A stretch of 64,000 nt of DNA from Mnemiopsis leidyi (taxonomy: Eukaryota > Ctenophora > Tentaculata > Lobata > Bolinopsidae). Position 1 is the stretch's first letter. Every line of letters begins with the position of its first letter. Under the pieces are notes generated by a model. It did not search any database, was not told the DNA's origin, and saw only the letters and a list, made by a program, of their open reading frames with translations. The stretch spans positions 196,209 to 260,208 of the forward strand of contig JH155348.1 in NCBI GenBank assembly GCA_000226015.1, written 5' to 3'. Of the stretch, positions 1 through 9,306 are shown in pieces. The position numbers were made by a program, and so were the translations under genes.

Positions 1-1352
1 TACCTAAGATGCGAATGGAATTTGTCAAAAGAGTTCGAAGCAACAATAACCATCTCGATATTTCTTATCTACGCAGCGAGTAAGTGATTTGTTTTTGCGA
101 CATATTAATGCAGCGGTCTGAATTTTAACTACAAAAATGGAACTACTTCTAGATGCCCAGGTATAAAATCACATTACCAGCTTAACAATTGCCGCCCCGA
201 ACAGGTGCGTTGCTCTGCGGCAAGTTGTCAGACATATACGGCAGGAGAAAAGTCATGTCCATCACCACCGTGATACTCATCATTGCCGGTGTCGGCGCCG
301 CCACCTCCTACAACAAATACATGTTCCTGTTCTGGCGCGGCATTGCGGGTGCGTGTATCGGCGCTAACTTTGCTACAGTTGTGGTGTATTCTACAGAGTT
401 CTCTCCCAACAAATACAGAACTGTTGGACCACTGATATCGATATTGGGGAGCTATATGTCCATGTTTGCTGTGAACTTTATTGGATATTTCGCTCTCAAT
501 TCTCTCGGCTGGAGGTGGCTGATTATCATTATCACCATCCCAGTTGTGCCAGCTTTTATCCTGCTTATCATCATGCCAGAGAGTCCCAGATATCTGTGTG
601 TCAGTGGACAGTCTGAACGAGCCTTAGAAGCAGTGAAGTTCATGGCTAAGATAAACCGGGTAGAACTGCCGGTAAATTTGAAAGTTTTCTGCCACCAAGG
701 AGCCGAGCTCGGATCCTTCAAGACCGTTTTCGGTTCTGAAGTACACAGAAAGCCAGCACTTCTTCTCAGTGCCATGTACTTCGCGAACATTTTTATCGAG
801 ACTGGCATTCTAGTATTCCTTCCCCTAGCTTTCATCTCCAACTTCTGCGGACACAATGGAGCTCCTCCAGACAGAAACAGATGTTTGCCACTTTCTCAAG
901 ACGATCTCTGGAAGCTGAGTGTATCAGCTATAGGCTCACTGGTGGGCTGCACGGCTGCTTACTTTGTAGCCTTGAGTTGCGGGCGGCTAAAACCGCTTAG
1001 GGCAAGCAACGTTATACAAATACTGGTGTTTACACTCATGTTTATCTGCGTCAACAACCTATACCTCTTTGGAATTGCCTCAGCAGTGAAGATAATCAAC
1101 GCCTTTGTTTGCATGATGATCTGGCTGATTGTTCCGGAAAGTTTTCCAACTATGATACGAAACACGGCTACAGGAATGATAAACTCATCTGGGAAGTTGG
1201 GCGCCGTGTCTGGGACTGCGATGGTTTATCTCCTGTTTTATGCTTCCCCCTTTGCGGTTATTTGCGGTTTTATCTTAGTCGCTGCAGTTTCGTGTGGGTG
1301 TTCATTTGCTTTTGACAAAGAAACTAATGATACCCTCATGACTGAGACTTGA
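1..1352 (+). CDS. SVOP/SV2-like MFS transporter, copy A (5' end off window)
   Basis: Major facilitator superfamily membrane transporter of the SVOP/SV2 type; the substrate cannot be read from sequence. Two exons are visible: 1-79, which opens in frame with YLRCEWNLSKE, and 205-1352. The SVOP-type CEW motif after TM1 is followed by the MFS loop GKLSDIYGRRK, the post-TM6 motif PESPRYL and the TM10-11 stretch PESFPTMIRNTATG. TM2 to TM12 are all present. The exon before position 1 is expected off the left edge, by comparison with copy B at 5062-6979. The shared exons differ from copy B at about 25 of 383 residues (roughly 93% identity by eye). Neither copy has a stop or frameshift, so both look functional. 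A V-ATPase subunit F exon lies on the opposite strand 3' of it. Family assignment is firm. Confidence 0.9.
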
Positions 1353-1703
1353 ACTAGAGATTGTTGAGATAGGAGACACTAGACATAGATTTGAACTAAA
1401 CATAGACCAAGATCTTGTTGTATGTAGGACCCATCACTTTTATATTCTGAGCGACGAGCCCCACATAAGCTTTAAATAACCTTAATCGAGAAACACTAGT
1501 AACCAAATTTTCATTTAAAAAATGGCATAAAATCTACTAGATCGAATCGTAGACTTCTGTTAAGAAAGATATCGATGCGTATACGTTTAACTCCTTTTAT
1601 CAGATTCGAACTCTTGAACATTTTAAAACGAGACTTTTTCTAGACAATTCTAAAAGAAAAATGCAAACCCCAAAAGATATTATTAGCGGACGAATGAACC
1701 TAC

Positions 1704-1839
1704 CTTTCTTGACCACCAGAAAGTTAGGTTCCCTTTTGTCATTGAGTTCTCCGATCCCGCCCAGAAGGAAGGCCGTACACGTGTCTTCGTCCCCAACCAG
1801 GCCCATAAGGTGGGACTTTGCCATTGTCACCTTCGACAT
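1704..1839 (-). CDS. V-ATPase subunit F, first exon, copy A (remaining exons not seen)
   Basis: Encodes the N-terminal 45 residues of subunit F of the V1 sector of the vacuolar proton pump, including the family-diagnostic stretches [19 protein letters not shown] and PNFLVVKK. Animal subunit F is about 119 residues long. The exon starts at an ATG at 1839 and ends in phase 1 at a good GTAGGT donor. I searched the minus strand down to the transporter's 3' end (1353-1703) for the expected second half, which contains an INQ-IAE type motif, and found none. The gene may splice across the transporter to exons left of the window, or this may be an orphan exon. Copy B carries the same exon with one obvious change (F to L in PNFLV). 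Confidence 0.8.
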
Positions 1840-2279
1840 GGTTTCTACACTGAGAGTTACGGAGTTAAGTTATTAGGCAGATATATAGTGATCAAGATAA
1901 TTGAAATTGATAATTATGAATATAAAATTGAAGACTGACCGTCATCAATTTTATTTTCTGCACGAATATAAAACAATGTACAGGTGTAGACTGTAGAAGA
2001 AAGACAGAAGAATACTTTCTGAACGATTATAAAATTACGGTAAAAATTCGAATTGTACAAATAAAACATTTAAGAATAAATATGAGCTACATCACTTCAC
2101 GTTTCTACACAGTCTTATTGATGCACTTCAATACTTCAATATTAAGCATAAAGAAAATCATTGGTTCCAGCAGACCAGATAAATTCGTCTGTAGACAGAC
2201 AACACTGAACACATTCTTATCTCCCTCCAATAAGTAACACGAACATGACTTTCCCGAATTCGTCCACCGTGAAATTAAC

Positions 2280-3189
2280 CTAACTTCTATTGTGTCTATT
2301 GCCCTCCCCTCGCCTGTGAGTGTCCTTCCAATCATCCCAAGCCCTAGCTTTAGCTAACGATTCTTCCGTCTCCTCATCGGGATCTTCTGGTTCTACCGGC
2401 CTACAAACACAAATTTGTTGTAAACTGGAATCGGCAAATAACCGAAAATTAGCCGACTTTATAACATCTACAAATTTGGCTGTTGCCTACAATGTGGAAT
2501 CTCGACCATTCTAAACCATGCTAAAATCTCAAATTATTCAGCAACAGGTGACTTAGAAGTCGTTCACATATGACGTCAGCAAATTTTCGGTAATTTTTAC
2601 ACACCCCCTCCGGCATCATTCGTCATTATGACAAAGCCCCCCTAAATATCAGAGGTAAATTACCATAGTGACATCATCACAGTAGGAATCCCCCCCTACT
2701 TCATGTCATAAAACTTGATTTTTGGTCTTCTGCAGTCATTTTTAAATTTTTTTACACTTAGCCAGTGAGCACAGATTATTTCACCAGATTTCCGAATTAG
2801 AATTTTTACTTGAAAATTTTCCTCCTGATTTTGTAAAATTCTGATAAAATTTTTTAAAGGAAATCAAAAATTTTCAAAAAATCCTAAAAATTCTTAAAAA
2901 TTTTTGATGGCATCATCATTGGCCAAACCCCCCTCGCCCCCTCGTCATCATTTGGAAACCCCCTCCCCCTCTAGGCGATGGCGTCATATGTGAACGACCC
3001 CTTATCAATATCAACTAAAGAAGAATTTGTCTTACTTGGGTTGGTTTTTCTGCCTTTCCTGTTCCTCAACATTCCTCTTCATTTCTTGGTCGTAAAACTC
3101 ATCCAATGTCATTGTAGGAAGAAAAGGATACCCTGCTCCAAACCTTGTTTCTGTAACTCTGATTTAACCAAGATGAACGGTTTCATGAC
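2280..3189 (-). pseudogene. IGBP1 (alpha-4/TAP42) 3' fragment, copy A
   Basis: Two exons match exons 7 and 6 of the full gene at 9307-11517: 2280-2400, encoding the C-terminus with WDDWKDTHRRGEGNRHNRS, and 3036-3189. The second has one base fewer than its partner (154 against 155), which shifts the frame around the conserved VFGAGYPSLP stretch. Upstream exons are absent because the duplication breakpoint lies in intron 5. The intron between the exons holds a 446-bp transposon. It is a broken host-gene copy and probably makes no protein. Confidence 0.85.
2556..3001. mobile_element. Nonautonomous TIR DNA transposon with TTA target duplication
   Basis: The ends are a 20-bp inverted repeat: left GAAGTCGTTCACATATGACG, right the complement of GGGGTCGTTCACATATGACG, with two mismatches. 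TTA flanks both sides (2553-2555 and 3002-3004). The paralogous site at about 9600-9622 reads gacttattaatatcaac, which is this locus with the element and one TTA removed. The interior is noncoding with C-runs and A/T-runs. The TTA target and GGG-type end suggest the PIF/Harbinger group; the superfamily is inference, the element boundaries are not. Confidence 0.88.
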
Positions 3190-3284
3190 CTGCGAGAGAT
3201 ATTGTCAGCATCCTCTTTCGTATCTCAAATCATAACCTAGAATGGTGAAATTTGTTCTGAATTTATATTTCGATTTTGCTCACA

Positions 3285-3501
3285 TCAGATCAGCCTCCTT
3301 CATACACTCCCCTTTACTGCAAGGGGGAAATGTAAACGGGGAGTTGATCCATGTTACTGACTGGTTACCTACCATCACTCACATAGGTGCTTGTGGAGTG
3401 GAGCCTACAAACTGTACCGGGCCTGAGTTAGGAGATATTGACGGTGTAAACCAGTGGAACACAATAATTGGAGAGAGTGAGAGTCCGAGATCGGAGTTCT
3501 T
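3285..3501 (+). pseudogene. Arylsulfatase B-like C-terminal exon fragment
   Basis: Translates to a stretch resembling the C-terminal part of arylsulfatase B/I/J: FIHSPLLQ, then GELIHVTDWLPTI, then WNTIIGESESPRSEFL. The family pattern is (F)(V/I)xSPLL, ELIHxxDWLPT and SPRxELLHN. It opens right at the duplication breakpoint and ends at a GTAAAC donor at 3502. No other sulfatase exon lies nearby; the catalytic N-terminus (CxPSR motif) is absent. Under a simple tandem-duplication model the intact sulfatase gene would sit left of the window. Confidence 0.75.
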
Positions 3502-3994
3502 GGTAAACTGAGTTATACACCATTTGGTACGTACGGAAAGAGAGCGGGGTAGGTCAGTATTTACTTCCTGTATGCACTGTTCATTTTGGATCTAGTAGAC
3601 ACAACACAAGAAGTGAGTTACATCTGGTCGTTCTATCTGGATGTTTATTGTTCAAATTTTGATATTCTAAGCTTAACTGATACATGAAGACTTTAGTGAA
3701 GTAAACCAGTAGTAGAGAAAGTACACTATACATAGCGCAATTCTATTTCCCCATGACATTATATCAGTTAGTAACGGTTCTTATGTATTTGTATTTCATT
3801 GCAATTGGTTAAAGGTAAGATTTATTACATTTCAGCTCTTTTTTACATATTCCGCAATCGAAAACTTTTCATTCAATGATAAAGCACATTTCTCTAGCGT
3901 TTCACTTGCTTGAGCTACGTACATTGAATTGCTATTTATTAATTCTTGGCTCGTAATCTTGAGTCGTTGTTTGATAATAGCTATCTGTCGTATC

Positions 3995-4230
3995 ACAAAA
4001 TGCCAGAAATAAGTAAATAATATCTGGTTACATAACGAGTATGTGTGAAGTAACATGATTTAAGCCTCGAGCGTAGCGAGTGGCGCAAATCTCATTATTC
4101 ATCGAAGCCGAAGGCTGAGTTGATTAATGGTATGTGTTCAACGAGGGCGGTGCCCGAGTTGAAAACATGTTGTTACTTTGCACTTACGAGTTATGTAACG
4201 ATATTATTTACTTACTTGTACTTGGATAGG
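3995..4230. repeat. Fold-back repeat
   Basis: A left arm near 4010-4060 (aagtaaataatatctggttacataacgag...gaagtaacatg) is inverted on the right near 4170-4216 (catgttgttac...gttatgtaacgatattatttactt). Between the arms are three short self-complementary motifs: ctcgagcgtagcgag, gaagccgaaggctg and aacgagggcggtgcccgagtt. No coding capacity is seen. It looks like a small nonautonomous element of unknown family. Confidence 0.55.
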
Positions 4231-4237
4231 TTGCTCC

Positions 4238-4522
4238 TCAGTCAGAAGAGTGGCCTGCACCAAGGGAGTTACGCCGTGTTCTTAACATTCCTCGCCACCC
4301 AAATCTGTTAGACGCCAATCCAAACATATCCTCGACTGCGATATCAACTCGACCAGTAAACATATATGCATCCTCTTGGACGAAGGTTAGCCAGGACTTC
4401 TTGGGACGCCCTCTCGATCTTTTGCCATGAGTAGGTGTCCACTTCAACAGTCTCCTGGGGAGCCGCTCTTCAGGCATTCTGCTTACATGACCAAACCATC
4501 TCAGTCTGTTTGCTCCAACCAT
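4238..4522 (-). mobile_element. LINE 3' tail (RTE-like reverse transcriptase C-terminus)
   Basis: A 94-codon reading frame contains the motif string typical of the extreme C-terminus of RTE-type non-LTR retrotransposon ORF2: RLRWFGHVSRMPEERLPRR, then KRSRGRPKKSW, then a terminal AGHSSD. No reverse transcriptase core or endonuclease lies nearby, so it is a 5'-truncated copy. A related tail sits at 8552-9127 on the other strand. Confidence 0.8.
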
Positions 4523-4559
4523 AACTTATAAACCATAACTACAACCATATCATTTACTC

Positions 4560-4910
4560 CAACCATATTACTTACCAAGTAAAAATTGCAGGAAGTGCAG
4601 GCAGTTGATAGCAATAACAAGAAAAAAGGACGTTCTCTTGTATCACTAACTTGGAGCAGGCCTCAGTGTCATGTAACGATATTATCTAGGAAGTAAAATT
4701 AGCAGGCAGTGCGGGTAGTTGCTAGTAAACAGGAATAAAAGGATGTTCTCTTGTATTAATGATTTGCAGAAATAAAACGTGTGAAGTAATACGGCACACC
4801 GCACAACTGTGAAAATAATTGCAAAAGGGTGAGGTAATACGGCTAGAAGTGTGATGTAATACGAAACAGGTGATGTAATACGACAAAAATGTGCAAATAA
4901 CACGTTTTAC
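4560..4910. repeat. Degenerate direct repeats upstream of transporter copy B
   Basis: Two diverged copies of a roughly 70-bp unit (about 4577-4644 and 4690-4757) share ggaagtaaa, gcaggcagt and the core gatgttctcttgtat. They are followed by four copies of a GTGAxGTAATACG motif between about 4788 and 4884. No reading frame of interest is seen. The origin is unknown. Confidence 0.5.
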
Positions 4911-4981
4911 TCAACCGGTATAACAACATCACGCGGTAAGTAATACACTTTGGTTAACTTAAAAAGGACAGCGACAGATAT

Positions 4982-5059
4982 ATGTAAGATAGATGTAAGA
5001 TAGATGTAAGATAGATGTAAGATAGATGTAAGACAGATGTAAGACAGATGTAAGACAGG
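4982..5059. repeat. 11-bp tandem repeat abutting the transporter start codon
   Basis: About seven tandem copies of agatgtaagat, the last ones reading agatgtaagac, end two bases before the ATG at 5062. The array would lie in the 5' UTR or core promoter of transporter copy B. Confidence 0.85.
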
Positions 5060-5061
5060 TC

Positions 5062-6979
5062 ATGTCGGAAGATAAAGTGACAGACTACGGAGCTACAGCA
5101 AGTAGAGAAGATACTTTGGAGGGTCAGGATGATGAGGAAGACCAGGAGTGGGAACTTAACAAAGTCTTGGAAACAATAGGTCTGTTTTTTCTCTGTAATT
5201 TCTCTGTAATTTCTCTGTAATTTCTCTGTAATTTCTCTGTAAATTTCTCTGTAATTTCTCTGTAATTTCTCTCTGTAATTTCTCTGTAATTTCTCTGTAA
5301 TTTCTCAGTTATTTTTCTATGTAATTTCTCTGTAATTTCTCTGTTATTTCTCTGTAATTTTTCTGTTATTTCTCAGTTATTTATATATGATTTCTCTGTA
5401 ATTTCTCAGTTATGTATTTCTTTGTAAATTCTCTGTATTTTCTCTGTAATTTCTCTGTAATTATCGTTATATTTGTTTTAGCCTTTCCAGTTTGAAATAA
5501 AAATCATAAACACGCAAACATTTTCCAATAGGGGTGGGACCTGCTCAGTACATCTTCTGGACGATAAGTTTTCTGATAGCTTACTCAGACTACGCTGAGT
5601 TGACTCTTATTGCCATCATTATACCGTATCTAAGATGCGAATGGAATTTGTCGAAAGAGTTCGAAGCAACAATAACCATCTCGATATTTCTTATCTACGC
5701 AGCGAGTAAGTGATTTGTTTTTGCGACATATTAATGCAGAGGTCTGAATTTTAAATACAAAAATGTAACTACTCCTAGATGCCCAAGTATAAATATCACA
5801 TTACCAGCTCGACAATTGCTGCCCCTAACAGGTGGATTGCTCTGCGGCAAGTTATCAGACATTTACGGCAGGAGAAAAGTCATGTCCATCACCACCGTGA
5901 TACTCATCATTGCCGGTGTCGGGGCCGCCATGGCCTACAACCAATACATGTTCCTGTTCTGGCGCGGCATTGCAGGTGCGTGTATCGGCGCTAACTTTGC
6001 TACAATTGTGGTGTATTCTACAGAGTTCTCTCCTAACGAATACAGGACTGTAGGACCACTGATATCGATATTGGGGAGCTATATGTCCACGTTTGTGGTG
6101 AACGTTATTGGATATTTCGCTCTCAATTCTCTCGGCTGGAGGTGGCTGATTATTATTATCACCATCCCAGTTGTGCCAGCCTTTATCCTGCTTATAGTCA
6201 TGCCAGAGAGTCCCAGGTATCTGTGTGTCAGTGGCCAGTCTGAACGAGCCTTAGAAGCAGTGAAGTTTATGGCTAAGATAAACCGGGTAGAACTGCCAGT
6301 AAATTTGAAAGTTTTCTGCCACCAAGGAGCCGAGCTCGGATCCTTCAAGACCCTTCTCGGTTCTGAAGTACACAGAAAGCCAGCACTTCTTCTCAGTACC
6401 ATGTACTTCGCGAACGATTTTATGGAAACTGGCCTTCTAGTATTCCTTCCTCTAGCTTTCATCTCCAACTTCTGCGGACAAAATGGAGCACCCCCAGATA
6501 GAAACAGATGTTTGCCACTTTCTCAAGACGATCTCTGGATGTTGAGTGTTTCAGCTATAGGCTCACTGGTGGGTTGCATGGCTGCTTACTTTGTAGCCTT
6601 GAGTTGCGGGCGGCTGAAACCGCTTAGGGCCAGCCACGTGATACAAGTACTGGTGTATACACTCATGTTTATCTGCGTCAACAACCTCTACCTCTTTGGA
6701 ATTGCCTCGGCAGTGAAGATAGTCAACGCCTTTGTCTGCATGATGATTTTTCTGATTGTTCCGGAAAGTTTTCCAACTATGATACGAAACACGGCTACAG
6801 GAATGATAAACTCATCTGGGAAGCTTGGCGCCGTGTCTGCGACTGCGATGGTTTATCTTCTGTTTTATGCTTCCCCCTTTGCAGTTATTTGCGGTTTTAT
6901 CTTAGTCGCTGCAGTTGCGTGTGGGTGTTCATTTGCTTTTGACAAGGAAACTAATGATACCCTCATGACTGAGACTTGA
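5062..6979 (+). CDS. SVOP/SV2-like MFS transporter, copy B (complete)
   Basis: Complete gene in three exons: 5062-5179, 5532-5705 and 5832-6979, giving 479 residues; both introns are phase 1. The N-terminus is acidic and cytoplasmic (ASREDTLEGQDDEEDQEWEL). It is followed by the SVOP/SV2 signature VLETIGVGPAQYIFWTI and TM1 with acidic residues (AYSDYAELTL), matching the VEAIGFG...ADAMEM region of SVOP. GKLSDIYGRRK lies between TM2 and TM3, PESPRYL after TM6 and PESFPTMIRNTATG near TM10-11; twelve membrane segments can be placed. The start is the first ATG in frame, just after a tandem repeat. Intron 1 is largely minisatellite. Members of this family are organic ion or solute carriers in vesicle or plasma membranes; the substrate here is unknown. 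Confidence 0.92.
5185..5465. repeat. 12-bp minisatellite in intron 1 of transporter copy B
   Basis: More than twenty imperfect copies of tttctctgtaat fill most of intron 1 (5180-5531). Variants such as ttctgttat and ttctcagtt appear toward the right end. Confidence 0.92.
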
Positions 6980-6990
6980 ACTAGAGATTT

Positions 6991-7785
6991 TTTCCCGTAT
7001 CTTGCCATTTGGGCCCGAAGGGCCCAAATGGGCCCAGATTGTTTTGATACGTTTTGTGCACGTGCACAAAAAGTACAAAACAAGGGTTGGCGATCGACAG
7101 CGTAATTTTGGAATATTAGCTCAAAATGTGTCCGTACGTACGACGTCCCCGCGCACGCTCCTTTATCAAACTTAATCATGTATACGAATACAATTATAGC
7201 TTTGTTAACAGACTTAACTGCCTCCGGCCGACGAATGTACTTCACATTATGCATGTGTATTATACATGATTGCCTTAATTATTTGTTCAAATCACAACAA
7301 TCACAACAAGATGTACCATCAATCAAGAGATACTATCAAAATTCTTTTAAACTGAAGTTTTATTGAGTAATTTGTCGAATGTCAGATTACCTAGATTGAA
7401 AGATAAATGTAACACGATTTTAAACGTTCAGCCGGACAATTTCAATTATTACGATTTATCCTCGTCATTTGTAAAAACACAACGTTGTACGAATAATGGT
7501 CGCATATACAATATAATAGTGGCGACGTTATGCAGACTCAAGATATTTGAAACAAACAATGAAAGAAACGCGCGATTGTGTTCAAACTTTGCGCGTGCAG
7601 CGTGTAGTTTTTAAATCTTGCATCGAACGGCTGCATTAATTCGCGCATCTAACACGTGCAGAGCAATGAAATTGACCGAAATGACGTCTGGTTAGTGGTT
7701 TGCGAAATGCGAGTTGCCTGTTGCGTATTTTTAGTCCTCATTCCGCGAATTGTAATAACAATAAGCGACGGCATGATACGGGAAA
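6991..7785. mobile_element. TIR element of 795 bp inserted 3' of transporter copy B
   Basis: The left end TTTCCCGTATCTTGCC (6991-7006) matches the complement of the right end at 7770-7785 at 15 of 16 bases. Copy A lacks the whole segment: its sequence runs from ctagagatt straight to gttgagatag. About 40 bases between 7786 and 7825 are also missing from copy A, so the true right border may lie further out. Just inside the left end, 7005-7030 forms a perfect 11-bp stem with a GAA loop (catttgggccc/gggcccaaatg). No transposase is present and the family is unknown. Confidence 0.72.
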
Positions 7786-8158
7786 TTCAGCGGTCGCCTG
7801 ACACAATGAAAGCAGCCGCAATTCTTGTTGAGATAGGAGACGCTAGACAGAGACTTGAACTAATCATAGACCAAGATCTTGTTGTATGTACTTGTTGATG
7901 TAGGACCTACCACTTTAATATTCTGAGCGACGAGCCCCACAAAAGCTTTAAATAACCTTAATCGAGAAACACTTAAAACCACATTTTCATTTCAAAACTA
8001 GATCGAATCGTAGACTTTTGTTAAGAAACTAAGAAAGATATATCGATTGTTTGAATATGCGTATAGTTTAATTCTTTTTCTCCGACTTTGTCTCCGATAA
8101 CTCAAAAAGAAAAATGCCAACCCCAAGAAAATATAAGTTTGCGGAGGAATGAACCTAC

Positions 8159-8294
8159 CTTTCTTAACCACCAGGAGGTTAGGTTCCCTTTTGTCGTTGA
8201 GTTCTCCGATCCCGCCCAGAAGGAAGGCCGTACACGTGTCTTCGTCCCCAACCAGGCCCATAAGGTGGGACTTTGCCATTGTCACCTTCGACAT
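8159..8294 (-). CDS. V-ATPase subunit F, first exon, copy B (remaining exons not seen)
   Basis: Same exon as 1704-1839, with ATG at 8294, 45 codons and a phase-1 GTAGGT donor. It encodes [19 protein letters not shown] and PNLLVVKK. No second exon is found between here and the transporter stop at 6979, even after excluding the inserted element. Conservation of both start and donor in the two copies argues against simple decay, but without the C-terminal half neither copy would give a working stalk subunit on its own. It lies about 1 kb downstream of IGBP1 on the same strand. Confidence 0.78.
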
Positions 8295-8551
8295 GGTTTC
8301 TACACCGTGAGTTACGGAGTTAAGTTATAAGGCAGATATATAGAGATCGGGATAATTGGAATTGATAATTATGAATTAAAAATTGAAGACTGACCGTCAT
8401 CAATTTTATTTGCTGCTTGAATATTTAACAATCTAGGTGTAGAATGTAGAAAAAAGACAGAAGAAAACTCTCTGAAAGATTATAAAAGTACGGTAAAAAA
8501 TGCGAATTAAACAAATAAAACATTTTAGAATTAATATGAGCTACATCACTT

Positions 8552-9127
8552 TTGCGTTCAACTCGTTGGCTCGTGTCCAGTACAATCGCAACATTACGAC
8601 ACCAACTAAGATCAGGATTTATAAAGCAGCTGTGCTTACCGTGTTGCTTTAAGGCAGTGAGACATGGTTGACGGGCCCCCGGCAAAAGCCATGTGCAGCG
8701 AGTTGAGGTCTTTCATCAGCGGTGCTTGTGGAAGATTCTTAGGGTGCCTTGGGCATTCGTATATGAAGATAAGCAATAATATTGTCTTGCAGCGTGCTGG
8801 CATAGATAATATTGCAACCTTTATCTCTCGAAACAGGTTGCGGTGGTTTGGACATGTGGCGAGGATGCCTCTGGAAAGACTCTTTAAAAAACTTCAGCAA
8901 CGGAAACCAGCACAGGAGTAGACCTCGCAAGTCTCGGCTTGACTGTGTCAAAGAAGACTTCAAGACCGCTACAGGATCCAGCCCCAATATCGGCAATATG
9001 ATCATTTCAGCAGCTAATAAAAAGAAATGGCGGACGCTGGCAAAGTTGAGACAACGTGTACAGGAGGCCGGCCACTCGAATGATTGAAGAGACCGCCTCA
9101 AGTACAAGTTAGTACATCATTTCCCAC
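8552..9127 (+). mobile_element. LINE 3' tail (RTE-like), inserted in duplication copy B
   Basis: This segment is absent from copy A. Read across frames it gives the end of an RTE-type ORF2: an IRIYKAAVLTVLL stretch followed by a GSETW motif, then NRLRWFGHVARMPLERL, RSRPRKSRLDCVKEDFK and a terminal EAGHSND. In-frame stops and frame changes within this run show that it is dead as well as 5'-truncated. No target duplication was evident by eye. Confidence 0.82.
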
Positions 9128-9306
9128 TTTCTACACAGTCTTATTGATGCACTTCAATACTTCAATATTAAGCAAGAAAATAATTGGTTCCAGCAGACCA
9201 GATAAATTCGTCTGTCTAGACAGACAACTCTGAACACATTCTTATCTCCCTCCAATAAGTAACACGAACATGACTTTCCCGAATTCGTCCACCTGTGAAA
9301 TTTAAC

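Larger units (their letters stand above)
1..3284. repeat. Tandem segmental duplication, copy A
   Basis: Left copy of a duplicated block. It is colinear with 5630-9896: transporter exons, 3' flank, V-ATPase F exon, then the last two IGBP1 exons. Alignment ends abruptly near 3284, corresponding to about 9896, inside the IGBP1 intron between exons 5 and 6. Outside three insertions the copies have nearly equal length, about 2.84 and 2.86 kb. Coding and noncoding parts are both clearly alignable, which suggests a fairly recent event. Confidence 0.9.

Noticed and set aside
452-856. Antisense open frame over transporter copy A (and its twin at 6079-6468)
   Set aside because: It mirrors the codons of a strongly supported coding exon and has no family match.
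5185-5465. CRISPR-like regular repeat
   Set aside because: Units are directly adjacent with no unique spacers, inside an intron of an animal gene. It is a minisatellite.
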